Shown: piece after piece, positions 25,234 through 37,100 of the stretch
How positions within the stretch are numbered: the first letter of the stretch is position 1
Layout: every line of letters begins with the position of its first letter
Source: Carnegiea gigantea
Taxonomy: Eukaryota; Streptophyta; Magnoliopsida; Caryophyllales; Cactaceae
Reading direction: 5' to 3'
DNA: 64,000 bases
Assembly: GCA_029747015.1 (NCBI GenBank)
Contig: JAKOGI010000142.1
Location: forward strand, 952,001-1,016,000
Notes under the pieces: generated by a model
What the model was told of the DNA's origin: nothing
What the model saw: the letters and a program-made list of their open reading frames with translations, nothing else
The model's database searches: none
Position numbers and translations under genes: made by a program

Positions 25234-28200
25234 TTAGGCTGAAGGAAGAACCTTTGTGAATACATCAGCTAACTGGTGAGCAGTAGGAAGATAGTTGAGT
25301 TCTAACGATCCTTCCAAAATCTTATCATGTGTGAAGTGGCAATTTATTTCAATATGTTTTGTTCTCTCACAGAACACGAGATTTTTTCCCATGTGTATCG
25401 CAGACTGGTTGTCACAGTGTAGAGTCACAGGCTTCAGAGATGTAACTCCAAGCTCTTCCAGCAACCTGATCAACCATGTAACTTCTGAGGCAGCCTGGGA
25501 CATTGCTCTGTATTCTGCTTCTGAGGAAGACTTGGAGATAGTGCTTTGTTTTTTGCTTTTCCAACTGATGGGGGATGATCCTAATAGAATCACATAACCT
25601 GTAACTGATCTTCGAGAAGAAGGGCATGCTGGCCAATCTGAATCCGAAAAAGCTTTGAGACACAGGTGATCTGAGCCCTTCAACAATATACCTTGGCCCA
25701 CCAATCCCTGGATGTACTTTAGTGTGTGATGCAAAGCTTGTAAATGAGTGGTTCGTGGCTGTTGCATAAACTGACTGAGTGTCTGCATAGCAAAGCTCAA
25801 GTCTGGTTTGGTGTTGGACAGGAAGTTTAACTTTCCCATCAAGGCTCTGTAATGTGTAGGATAAGAGATAAGCTCTCCCTCATTTGGCATCAATTTGCAT
25901 TCGAGAGGAAGAGGTGTAGCTGTGGGCTTTGACTCTTGTAAGCCACAATCCTTTAAAAGTTCAGTCGTAAACTTCTTTTGACTAAGCATAATTCCTTCAG
26001 GCAAGTAGGATACTTCCAAGCCAAGGAAGTAGTGTAGCTTCCCAAGATCCTTAATGCCAAAACAGCTGTCAAGGTGATGCTTCACATGTTGAATTTCCCT
26101 TTGATCTAAACCAGTTATTAGGATATCATCAACATAAATAGCAATGATGGTGATGGATGTGCTAGACTTATTCAAGAAAAGTGAGTAACCATTCTTAGAT
26201 TGTTGGTAACCAAGGCTGACCAAGGTAGAATTCAATTTGGCAAACCATTGCCTACTTGCTTGTTTAAGTCCATATAAGGACTTTATCAGCCTACACACTT
26301 TGTTGGAGGGATTTGGTAGCCCCTTTGCCGCCTCCATGTAAACTTCTTCATCTAACTCTCCATGTAAAAAAGCATTGTTAACATCTAACTGAAAAAGATC
26401 CCATTCTCTAGAGGCAGCCAAGGCAATCAAACTTCTTATTGTTGCCATCTTCACTACTGGAGAAAAAACCTCAAGATAATCCACTCCATACTGTTGTGTA
26501 AAGCCCCTAATAACCAGTCTTGCCTTGAATATTTCAAGTGTACCATCAGAAGGTAGCTTAACTTCGTAAACTCATTTGCTACTGATGGCCTTCTTTCCTG
26601 TAAGTAAATCTACCAAATTCCAAGTATTGTTTGCTCTAAGTATATTAATCTCTTTGTTTATGGCCTCCACCCAACCTGGATCTTGTGATGCTTTTTCATA
26701 AGTTGTTGGTTCTGTGTACTGAAAAATGTGAGAGAGAAGAGCATAATGGGTTTGAGGAAGAACACAAGCAGGTACAACAACACCTAAAGAAGTATAAGGA
26801 GCATGGCAGTCGTAGTTTTTCAGATATTCTGGGGGCTTGTGACCTCTAGTAGATTTTCTAAGAGGCATAGATGGCAAGACAGATGTAGAGATGGGCTGAG
26901 CATAATCCATCTCAGGTAGGGAAGAATAAGGCTGCTCATGAACTGACTCAGTTTGAGAAGAAATTGAATGATTATGCACTGATTCAGGATGAGGCTGGTC
27001 TGAGTCAGAGTGAGTGGTTTGAAATGGACAGTTCTGATGAAGAAATTCAGTAACTGCAACTGGCAGTGGTATGTTAGAAGTGTGATGCTGTCCGTGATAA
27101 GGAAAGATGGATTCATGAAACACTATATCTCTTGATGTGAATGTTTTGTATGTTTCAAGATTCAATAACTTGTATGCTTTCTGGCCATATAGATAACCTA
27201 AAAACACACAGGGTTGTGCTCTTGTCTGTAGTTTGTTCCTGCTTCTCCTTAGAGTAGATGCATAACATAAGCAACCAAAAACTTTTAAATGATCATAAGT
27301 TGGTTGTGTACCATATAACATGAAAAAGGGGGTATTAAACTGTAATGCTGAAGAAGGAACTCTGTTGATCAAATAAGTTACTGTTAATAAAGCTTCTCCC
27401 CAATACTTTGGAAGCAAATTTGCTTGAAATATGAGGGCTCTAGCTACCTGTAATAGGTGTTGATGTTTTCTCCCAACAACCCCATTTTGTTGCGGTGTAT
27501 CCACACAAGAAGATTGAATCATAATACCTTTACCATCATGAAACTGCTTAAGTGGGATTACTGTGAAATTCCAGCCCATTGTCACTTCTTACAACCTTGA
27601 CTTTAGCATCAAATTGTTTCTTAACAAAAACAATAAATGTCTTTAATAGCGGAGTAGCATTACTCTTGTGGGATAACAAATGAACCCAAGTTGATCTTGA
27701 AAAATCATCCACTATGGTGAGGAAGAACTACAACCATTGTGGGTGCTATGTGGATGGGCCCCCCATATATCTACATGTAACCAGTCAAACAATTTGGAAG
27801 CCCTATTGTGGCTCAAGGGAAAAGGGAGCCTATGCATCTTTGCCAGGGGACATATTTGGCAAACTGAGCTATGATCTTTCTCATTGAAACTAGGAAGATT
27901 CGTACACTTCATTTGTTCAAAAGATGGATGGCCCAGTCTAAAATGCCATATTTCTGATGTAGAGAGGCATGCAACAAAACCAGGAGGGAGTCTCCCAACA
28001 CTGTCAGTCTGCTTTGATCTTTCTGCATCATCGGCTACAACTTTATTCCTCAAGTTAATATGCAAGTATAAACCCTTGTCCTCTTTACCAAGGATCACTG
28101 CTCTTTGCAATGTGTGGTCCTGAAGCAAACAAGTGTCATGTGAGAATGTCACCATAGCACCATTTTTCTTTGTCGGTTTATTGACTAAGAGCATATTAAA

Positions 28201-29602
28201 TTGGAAGTCAGGTACATGCAACACATCCTTTAAGACCAAGTTTGGAGCAATCTGAACTGAGTCAACATGCTTGATTTGTGCTTGATTTCCATTAGGCATG
28301 GTAATGCAATAATATTGGTGAATGGCCTTCACATCAAGAAATAAAGACAAATTTGGTGTGATGTGGTCACTTGCACCACTGTTAACAACCCAAGCTGATT
28401 GACCAAATGAAGTAAGAAAATAGAACTTACTACCTGCCATAAAGCCAACATGAGCACCTTCATTTGAACGCCCAATAGGATCAAAACTTTGCTTATTAAG
28501 GAGAGCCATTAGCTGACTGTATTGCTCTACTATTAGTCCTGGCACAGGGACTTGAGAGGTATTAGATGCTGGAAGATTCAAGGCATTGCTTGGTACAGCC
28601 TGCAAGGGATTATTTGCTGTAATATCCATATGTGCATCAGCTACCACCCTTCTTCCCTTATTGTGGAGCCTATGACCGGGGGGATATCCATGTATTTTAT
28701 AATATCTCTGAATAGTATGTTCTTGCATCTTGCAATGATCACGAAACAAATGTCTCCTGTCTGGATTACTAGCCTCGGGAAAATCCTTATAACTATGACT
28801 GATAGAGTTAAACCTTCGTTGCCCTGCCAGAGCTACATTGTCACCTACTGCAGAGTTGATCATATGACCAGTTTGAGTATTCACAGCAGTAGCTTGAGCA
28901 TTGAATGCAGCAGACTGAGACATAATTTGAGACATATTATTGAGGCCTCTTTGTTTCTGTTCTTGAAGGATCACATTTTAAAGTAGGCAATGGTTTCATC
29001 ATAATCATATTGTCTCTAACAGTTCTATATTGCTCATTTAATCCAACAAGGAATTGCATGAGTTGCTGATTCTCAAGCATCTTATGCACAGCAACTAGAC
29101 TAGAACATTCAATGCCACAACTACATTGAGGAATGGTAGTAATCGAATTGTACTCGTCCCATAATTTCTTGATTTCAGTATAATAGTCAGCAACCGAAAG
29201 ATTGTTTTGAGATATTGAACATAGATCTCTTTGTACCTTAAAGATTCTTGTTCCATCAGTTTGTTCGTACCTTTGCTCCAATTCTGCCCAGGCATTGTGT
29301 GATGTAGATGAAAACATGATGCTGTCTGCAATATTCTTGATAGTAGCATGCATGATCCAAACTAGAACCATGTTGTTGCACCTGTCCCATTGTGACTGTA
29401 AAGAGGGGGAAGAAGTAGGTCTAGTATATGTTCCCCTCACAAAACTAAGCTTATTTTTGCCAATCAATGCAGCTTCCATTGCTCTTTTCCAGTGGCCATA
29501 ATTCCGACGATCAAGAAGATCACTCACGAGTACATTGTTAAGATTGTCTGAAGGATGTGCATAGAGAACATGTGAAGGATTTGTCAAAAAATCCTTAGCC
29601 AC
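25234..29602 (-). pseudogene. Broken copia gag-pol polyprotein
   Basis: Segments on minus: gag (29602 to about 28937), gag end-protease-integrase start (about 28974-27712), integrase-to-linker (27585-26572) and reverse transcriptase-RNase H (26571-25234). Frames shift near 28950, near 27715 and near 27570, and an in-frame TGA at 26572-26574 replaces a Trp-like position. The protease motif reads WVVNSGASDH, with Asn in place of the catalytic Asp. The integrase has its zinc-binding H and C residues and the second Asp (SDNG), but the third acidic residue is Gly in NGVVGRKH, where Glu is normal. The reverse transcriptase still has YVDDILI, and RNase H keeps SSSEAEYRA. No CCHC knuckle is evident in gag. 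The damage pattern shows a fossil copy. Confidence 0.93.
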
Positions 29603-29864
29603 TCAATCAAGAGTGGACAAGAGCTAGTTCAAACGATGAAGAAGAAAAAACAAGAATCAATGAATCGATTGGAAAGAAACTTGATCTGAATCAAAGAATG
29701 TTAGGTGGCCTGATTGATGGAGCGAATCAATCAAGCGAAGTACAAGAATATCATATTAAATGTTTGATGAAGTGCCAAGCAAGATCAATTGTTGATACAA
29801 AACAATCGATCGACGAAGAAAGAAAAGATTAAGAAAAACTTGATTCAAATCTTTGTTACCTGAT

Positions 29865-29876
29865 GCTCTGATACCA
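29865..29876 (-). other. Primer-binding site, initiator Met-tRNA
   Basis: On minus, TGGTATCAGAGC follows the 5' LTR directly. This is the standard complement of the plant initiator Met-tRNA 3' end used by Ty1/copia elements. Confidence 0.95.
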
Positions 29877-30127
29877 TGTCGCAATTCTACATCTGACATT
29901 AGAGGAAGATGAACACATACAGTGATCGAACAAGAACATGAGGAAGAGGATTATTCTTAGAGAGAGAAGCTCACATCTTAGTGTGAGAAAAATTATTACA
30001 GAAAGAGAAGTATGCAAGAGTTTTTTTAGTATTTATACATTACACCAGCTCACAACAGAATTCCCCTAACTGTGCTCAAGCATAACAAACTCTTGATGAT
30101 GTGGCATCTGAGGTGTCTGAGTCAACA
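29877..30127 (-). repeat. 5' LTR of the copia element
   Basis: This 251-bp LTR lies at the upstream end on the minus strand, TG...CA, next to the primer-binding site. It matches 24924-25173. Confidence 0.95.
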
Positions 30128-30336
30128 TAAGTTAATTCTACAATCAGTAAAACTCATATGTCATCGTTAAAATCTAAAATAACAAATGTCGATGATATTA
30201 TTTAATACAATAATAAGCTCTCAACATATAGATTGGGGCTTGTGTTGTTTTGTACCTTGGACAACAACAATATCTCTTAGCGTGGGTTTCGCTTTTGCGA
30301 GGTCTAGTGTTGTTTGGTATCTTAGACATCAAGGAT

Positions 30337-30545
30337 TTGTTCTTTTCAGTTATTATCAGCATTCAGCATGTTCAGTACTGATCAACACTAACTAGCATTG
30401 ATTAATTCTTATTAGCGCCAATCAACACTTGTCATATTTCTTAATTATAATTGCAACCCTGAGTAGCACTCATCAATATTGATCAACAATTCAACACTCA
30501 TCGGTACTTATCAATAATAAGTTAGTCATGATAAATTAAAAAGTC
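30337..30545. mobile_element. MITE-like element, GATCAACA-rich family, copy 2
   Basis: The left end TTGTTCTTTTCAGTTATTAT resembles the left end of the copy at 2069. The interior repeats GATCAACACT/ATCAACAC words, and the right end (AATAAGTTAGTCATGAT) is an eroded inverted match. Confidence 0.45.
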
Positions 30546-31659
30546 ATAATTTGCCACCCCTTGGGTAGTTGGGTTCAATTTCGAGGGCATAAATATTCAA
30601 TCATCACAATTATTGATCACACCTAATCAAGATGTGTTCAGGTTTGGGTGCTTGGGCTTAGCTCGCTTACCCCCTTCCCTTAGGTTAGTAGAAGTCCGTT
30701 GATCGAGTTTTCCCATGGGTGCCTCAATTTACCATTAAAAAAAAATATAAATGAAAAAGTGCTTTATTTTTTTGATTAGATGAAATACAAAGGATAGTAC
30801 AATATTGCTGCATAAAAACTGGAGGGAAAATCAAAATTGATATTTAACATACCCAATATCTCACTCTTAACCATTAGACCAACATTTTATTGAGAGGAAA
30901 AAGACCTCTCATGTAATAATCTACGATATTGTTTAGTGAGTATAATTGTTGAAAAAATGAAACATACATGCCTAAAACAGAAAAAAAGAAAAAAAAAAAG
31001 CTCCAACATAAATGTGTACCTTAATACATTTTTACAGAGTATTATTGAACACTTTCTTTACTTTATTTTTATACAGTAAAAAGCAGTGTATAATTTTTAA
31101 ATCTAAGATCAATCAGAATATTATTCACGTATAAGATAGTATCTTCCTTGCTTGAATACAAGTCCTATGCAATTATCATGGGCCCAATGCTAAGCCAAAA
31201 AAGTTCAACTATGATTCCTCATCACCTTCCAAATTCCGTCTGTTATCATTGGACGCCCCATGAGAGAGAAGCCAGCCAGAGTTGAATGCTATATATTTCA
31301 TTTTTAAATACTTTTTGGATTTTTGGATGAAGAAAAATCATAACTGGGGTCCAAGACAAGAGTGCATTACATGTCCGTATTTGACCACTTTTCCTGATAT
31401 TATTATTTTATTACCACCAAATTCTTTAATAATTAAGATTTTCAATTAATTTGTCAATATCAACAAGATTATGATTAGTTAACAAATTAAAAACCACCGC
31501 CATTTATCATTAAAAAGTAACATAATTATTATGTACTTGGGATGTATATGTCCTTTCAGGATTTGGAGTTTGGGTATGCTCCATTTTCATTTAAAAAAAG
31601 AGAAAAAGAAACAAACAGAAGGATCCATTATTCTAATATATTGCCAACTTATATGGATT

Positions 31660-31832
31660 TATATTAATAAATACTAATTAGTACTGATTAACGTTGATCA
31701 ACATTCATTAGTATTGATCATCACATAGTAAAAAATTTTTTACTTGCAATTTCAACCCTGATCAACACTCATCCGCACTGATTAATTCTATTCAACAATA
31801 AGAAACTTATGATAAGTTGAAAAGAATAGACC
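31660..31832. mobile_element. MITE-like element, GATCAACA-rich family, copy 3
   Basis: The interior matches copies 1 and 2 (GATTAACGTTGATCAACATTC words). The right end, ATAAGTTGAAAAGAATAGAC, is the inverted form of the family terminus. The left terminus is not clear, so the start is approximate. Confidence 0.45.
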
Positions 31833-32488
31833 TTGAATCACAATTAAGGTAAATAGGTCATCTTATCTTCATTCCTTTGCTATGTATGTGAAATCTAAAG
31901 ACTAAAAAATCTTATGTTTCATGTGGGTCTTCTATTACTTGGTCCAGCTTTAAATTTTTCTTATATATGCGATAAATTAATTACAAGTTGTCATGTATAT
32001 TGAAATTAGACGAACTTGGTCAAAGTCATGTTGACCCAATTTTTAAAAAAAAAAATTCCTTAAATTTTAGCACGGTTGAAATCTCATATCTCGCATTGAG
32101 AAAATTAATTCTAGGCCTACACATATAAATTAAATATAATTCTATCGATGAGTCATTAATTTTTAGATTTAATGCATGTATAAAATCTTGATTATACTCA
32201 TTTACAATGTGACTTTTAAAACTTAGCTCACATACATACAAATATTTCCAACAAATGTTCACACAATGTGAAAGTTAGGCACATCAAAATCAAACTAATC
32301 AATTCTAAAATGAAAAAGGAGTTCTTATTGGTATCCTATGGGAACATTTGTCAGCCTGTAAAACACTAAAATAGTGATGGTGTCCAAATATGATGTGAGT
32401 GGTTGGGTTTCACCTTCACTTGACCGTTACTCTTGGCTAGGCTGGCTGACTTCGAGGACGGTCATATGCCAAATTTGAAATAAACTAA

Positions 32489-32918
32489 GGCCCTCTCCGA
32501 CAAAAGTAGTTTAAATAGTGAATAATAGTTTAAATAGCGGATAGCTATTTAGATAGTTAATAATATTTCTAATTTAGCTATTAGTGAATATCTATTTAGA
32601 TTGGCGGTTAAAACTAATCTGTTCGGTAAATTCAGTTGTTGCGCTAGCTGATTAGTGTAAATTGACATAAAAAGATATAGATAATTTCCAAAGATAAAGT
32701 TTGTAAAGGATATTTATCGGCTAAAAAATATGAAATGCTACTTTTAAATGTCAAACGTTAATACTATTAGTTTTTCAAAAACACTGCTTAAAGCGCTAAA
32801 CCCTACTTGAAATGTTAGTCAAAATATTAGTTTACTGAATACTAAAAATTAACTAGTTAGTGTATTGATCTAATCAAAATACTAAAAGCTACCTAAAATG
32901 CTATTGACGAACATGGCC
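32489..32918. mobile_element. Tourist-like (PIF/Harbinger type) MITE
   Basis: Termini: left GGCCCTCTCCGACAA, complement of right GGCCATGTTCGTCAA (11 of 15 matching). A TAA flanks each side (32486-32488 and 32919-32921), as expected for the 3-bp target duplication of PIF/Harbinger elements. The interior is AT-rich with recurring TAGTTTAAATAGC and TTAGTG words and has no coding frame. Confidence 0.65.
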
Positions 32919-32932
32919 TAAGCGTATATACA

Positions 32933-33070
32933 AGTTAGTTCAAGTAGTTTGGAACTTATTTTCCTTAAGTAAAGTTTTGGAATTGAGTCTTGTGAATGGA
33001 AAAAAAAAAAAAAATCTGTAATGGGAGAGGCGAAGAGCTCTATCATTTATTAGATCAACAGTAGCTCGAT
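32933..33070 (+). mobile_element. tRNA-derived SINE, family A, copy 3
   Basis: Box A-like TTAGTTCAAGTAG near 32935 and box B-like GGAATTGAGTC near 32979 are spaced as in a tRNA. They are followed by TGAATGGAAAA, an A run and the family 3' end AACAGTAGCTCGAT. It abuts the Tourist-like MITE. The related copies are on the opposite strand at 24303 and 3324. Confidence 0.6.
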
Positions 33071-34165
33071 TTTAGTGATATGGAGGATCCAATACCAAAG
33101 AAGTCATCGATTCAATGAACCTGAAATTACTACTAGAATTTAGTTTAATTTCTCACCTAATTTTTGACCATTAAGTACTAATGCTTAGTATTTGAGTTAG
33201 CTATATGTTCACTAACATAGTCATTACATTGTTTTCCAAACCTCCTTTCTTCTTCTTGCAAAACAAGGTGTTCTCCTAGTTTAATAAGTTTGGTTTTAAA
33301 AATCAATGTTAGAATTTTTTTGAAAAGAAAATTTGGGCTTCAAATTTTATTTATACTGTCTTTCATAATTTTATATGATAGGCTAAAAGGGAAGAATCTG
33401 TCATCTATTAATTACTAATTTATCTCTGTAACAATCCCTTTTTTTTTCCCCTTTAACAAATATAAAAACGTGTTATGATATCATTATTGTAAGTCACTTA
33501 GTCTGCACTTCAAAATAACTGGTAATAGCTTATTAGTAGAAGAGCTTATTCGTTTTAAGTCACATAAATTAGTGAAGCGCGGCAATTTTTTATGTGGTTA
33601 TAAGAGTACATGCTCTCATTGCATATCTGTATATATTTTTTACAAATACTTATATCATACTCATAAAGTACATACTTTCAATAGCCACTTTGACACATTT
33701 ATATTAAATACACGCGTAAAATATATACATATAGGCATGAAAACACATTCTTCTAGAAGCACGTAAAAAATTGCTATTTTTCATATATATATTTGTCATA
33801 TCATAATTTTCTAAATATATATTTACTAATATGACTCATGAAAATATATACTTTCAACTGTACAGTGTAAATATTGATCAAAGCGGTAACAAAAGTCATT
33901 AATCGCCATTAGGGGTAAAAACATTCGTATTAGAAGCACGAAAACAATTTTAAGACAGAGTCAATTTCGGAGAAATACCCGGGTGGGACCCAGCTCCGTG
34001 GCCTTTTGTCCTACTCGGACGAATCCACCTTCCATGTGACGTGAGAATGACTGCTCGGCCTCTCACTCCATCCCATTCTTCATAGAAATATTCTCCGCAG
34101 TGCAAATCACTCCCCATTTTCTCTCTCCTCTCTCTGTCTCTCTCTTGCTTCCTCTCTCCTCCAAA

Positions 34166-37100
34166 ATGTCTTCGCCGTCGCCGGCGTCCTCTCCTCCGGC
34201 GATCAATTCTACCTCTACGCCGCCGCCGGCATCCGGCACACCGCCTCCGGCGACAGCCTCTCCACCGCCATCGTCGCCGTCGACGACTCCCTCCACACCT
34301 CCGCCGTCGACGACTCCCTCGGCACCGCCGCCGTCGACGACTCCATCTCCGCCTGCACCGACAACTCCGCCGCCGACTACCTCCACTCCGCCTCCTTCGC
34401 CGCCATCAACGCCGGCGGCTTCTCCTCCAGCGACTTCTACGCCATCAACGCCGGCAACTTCTCCGCCATCAACGCCGGCAACTTCTCCGCCGTCTACCCC
34501 GGCTGCCTCTCCGCCTCCGTCATCGTCTCCCTCGCCTCCTTCTCCTTCTGGAGGCTCGCCGTCTCAGCCGTCTCTCTCTCCTCCGTCGCCTCCATCCGGC
34601 GGGTCTACGCCGGCTGTGAGGAGCCCTCCGCCGCCGCGTTCCGGCGGCGGGAGGCCTTCTCCCTTACCTCCTTCTCGGCCTTCTGGTTCGAGTCCAGGCT
34701 CAGGTTCGGATTCAGGTTCAGGTTCCGGTACAGATTCGGGTGGAAGTAGTGGTGTGGGGACGGGGGTGATAGCGGGAGTAGCAATTGCAGGGGTTGCGAT
34801 AATTGTGATACTAGGAATAGTGTGTGTTTACTGCACAAAGAAGAAGAAGAAGAGAAGGGATGATGAGTATGGTGGTGGGGGTTACTATGCTCCCCCTCCC
34901 CCTCCTCATCGTGCTCCTCCTGGGCCTAAAGGTGATTTTGACATTTCTCTCTCCTGCTTTGTATATGTTGTTGTTGTTGTTGTTGTGCTGCTATTGTCAA
35001 TTAAATTTGGAGCTGTTTTCCTCTGGACTGGTATGTGGTTAATTTGAATGGTCAATTGAGGATTAATTTGTGAAAATGGTGAGTTTTGATCAGGTTTGCT
35101 TCTTGGATCTCATACGCGATAACTACAGAATGGTTGTGGGTGTAATGCCATTAGAGAACTCGGGGCTTTTAATTATTTATGTGTGGATTTTTATAGGACA
35201 GGTACCTGGTGACGAAGCATTGATCTGATGAAAGCTTTTGAATTTTGATGATAAATAACGATGGTGGTTGAATAGTACACACTGGTTAAATTTGGTGTTA
35301 GTTAAAAACCTTTATTATCTTCATAAGTTTTAATTCTGGAGCGAAATTTGATTTCTCTGCAAGTATTCCTGCTACTGGGAGATACAAACATTGATTTTGC
35401 ATTAGTTGATTGCAATGTGGATGGAAGTCTCCTTAAAAAAAAAAAAAAAAGAAAATAAGAATTTTCTTCCTTCTTTATTTTTTTAAGTTTTTCTTAGGCA
35501 TGTCAACTAGGAGATTGGTCTAAACATGAGTTAGAAAGGCCTATCTTTCAAGTAATGTATGGGCGGAGGCGTGGAGCTTTTGCTATTGGCTCTGGTGTTC
35601 ACCTGAATTGGCTAAAGCTGTGTCCTTATGACTTCGAGAGCAGAATCAGGTGTGGGTGTGTGTCAGGGTTGGACGTGGCTATATTTTGGGAATCAATTGT
35701 GTCATTTTGTATCTTAAGGAAATTTGGGTGAAATGAAGAGTTTGAGTGACATAGGCTTCAAGTTTCACTTCAAGATCATTTGATTTCATGCATTCAAATG
35801 TGATGTTTGTTCATTTATTTCCTAGATTGGATCATGCACTTTGACTATGGGACATGGCTAAACTTGTTGTTGATTAATGCTAGATGGCCATTATGGTGTC
35901 CAGGCGCAGCATTGGCAGCAAAATTATCCCCCACCAGCTGAACATTATCAGGTGCCTAAGCCTCCTCCTCCAGGAGGTCCACCTCTGCCACCCAGAGCTC
36001 CTTCGCCACAACCACCGCCTCCTCCAGGACCTTATATGAGCAGTGGTGGGGGTTCTGGGTCTAGCTTTGGCTCTGAAAATCCACTCCCACCACCTTCCCC
36101 CAGATTCACACTAGGATTCTCGAAGAGCACGTTCACTTATGAGGAGTTAGCGAGGGCAACAGATGGCTTCTCAGATGCCAACCTCTTGGGCCAAGGTGGT
36201 TTTGGGTATGTGCACAAAGGAGTACTTCCAAATGGGAAAGAAGTCGCAGTGAAGTCCCTCAAAGCTGGAAGTGGACAGGGGGATCGTGAATTCCAGGCCG
36301 AAGTTGAAATCATCAGCCGAGTGCATCACAGGCATCTCGTCTCATTGGTTGGTTATTGCATCACTGGTTCACAGAGGCTGCTGGTTTACGAGTTTGTTCC
36401 AAATAAAACCTTGGAGTTCCATCTGCATGGTTAGTTTTTATTTCATCTTGCAATTGTTATGGCAAATTTATGCTTACAACTGGTCTGAATTTTTAGTTCC
36501 TATTTTGTACCTGCTTTTGAATGTTAATTTCATGGGCTTGGTCATGGCATATGATTCTGTGAAGAGTTGGTGGGCATTCATGGCATATCGTTTGTCTGCA
36601 TGGTTTGCTAGTCTTTATGCTGACGGATCTGTTTATGAACAACTTTGTACTACAGGTAAAGGCCAACCTACCATGGAATGGCCAATAAGGCTGAAGATAG
36701 CTCTAGGAGCAGCCAAAGGATTAGCATATTTGCATGAGGATTGTACGTCTCTTCTATCATTTGTCTGTTGTGAAACACCAGTGCTTACCATTAACTATTA
36801 TTGAGTCTAAGGCAACCTATTTTATAGGTCATCCCAAGATTATTCATCGCGATATTAAAGCAGCCAATATTCTGTTGGATTACAAGTTTGAGGCAAAGGT
36901 GAGAATTCATTATCAATACTCAGGTTTGCTGAACATTCCATTCTGTATGCACAGAGCTTGCTGTTAATCTCTAACAAAGCCAGCTTCAGAGACTATTTAC
37001 TGCCATGGCATTGGATCTGAACCCCTGCTATTCAGTCACTCTGTAAAGCTGAAGAAGTGAAACTTTTCGGGGCTTGTACTAATATTGCATCTGTTTTCCT

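Larger units (their letters stand above)
24924..30127 (-). mobile_element. Ty1/copia LTR retrotransposon, complete but inactivated
   Basis: The element is 5204 bp and bounded by the perfect 5-bp target duplication TAAGT (24919-24923 and 30128-30132). Two LTRs of 250 and 251 bp begin TG and end CA and differ at about 17 positions plus one indel, mostly transitions, giving roughly 93% identity. A primer-binding site for initiator Met-tRNA and a polypurine tract sit directly inside the LTRs. Domain order on the minus strand (gag, protease, integrase, reverse transcriptase, RNase H) is that of Ty1/copia. The coding region has frameshifts, a nonsense codon and lost catalytic residues, so this copy cannot move by itself. 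The divergence suggests insertion a few million years ago, with large uncertainty because the substitution rate is unknown here. Confidence 0.97.
30128..34165. other. Intergenic region between the copia element and the first PERK gene
   Basis: AT-rich, with no coding gene. It carries two GATCAACA-type MITE copies (30337-30545, 31660-31832), a Tourist-like MITE (32489-32918) and a SINE directly after it (32933-33070). The final 150 bp (CT-rich, from about 34010) is the likely PERK leader. A sequence near 30775-30900 has a weak tRNA-like box A on minus but is too eroded to call. Confidence 0.55.

Noticed and set aside
25295..28986. Plus-strand frames inside the copia element
   Set aside because: They are antisense shadows of the gag-pol region.
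34063..34386. Gly/Val-rich open frame on the minus strand
   Set aside because: It is the antisense of the proline-rich PERK exon; GC-rich proline codons give open antisense frames.
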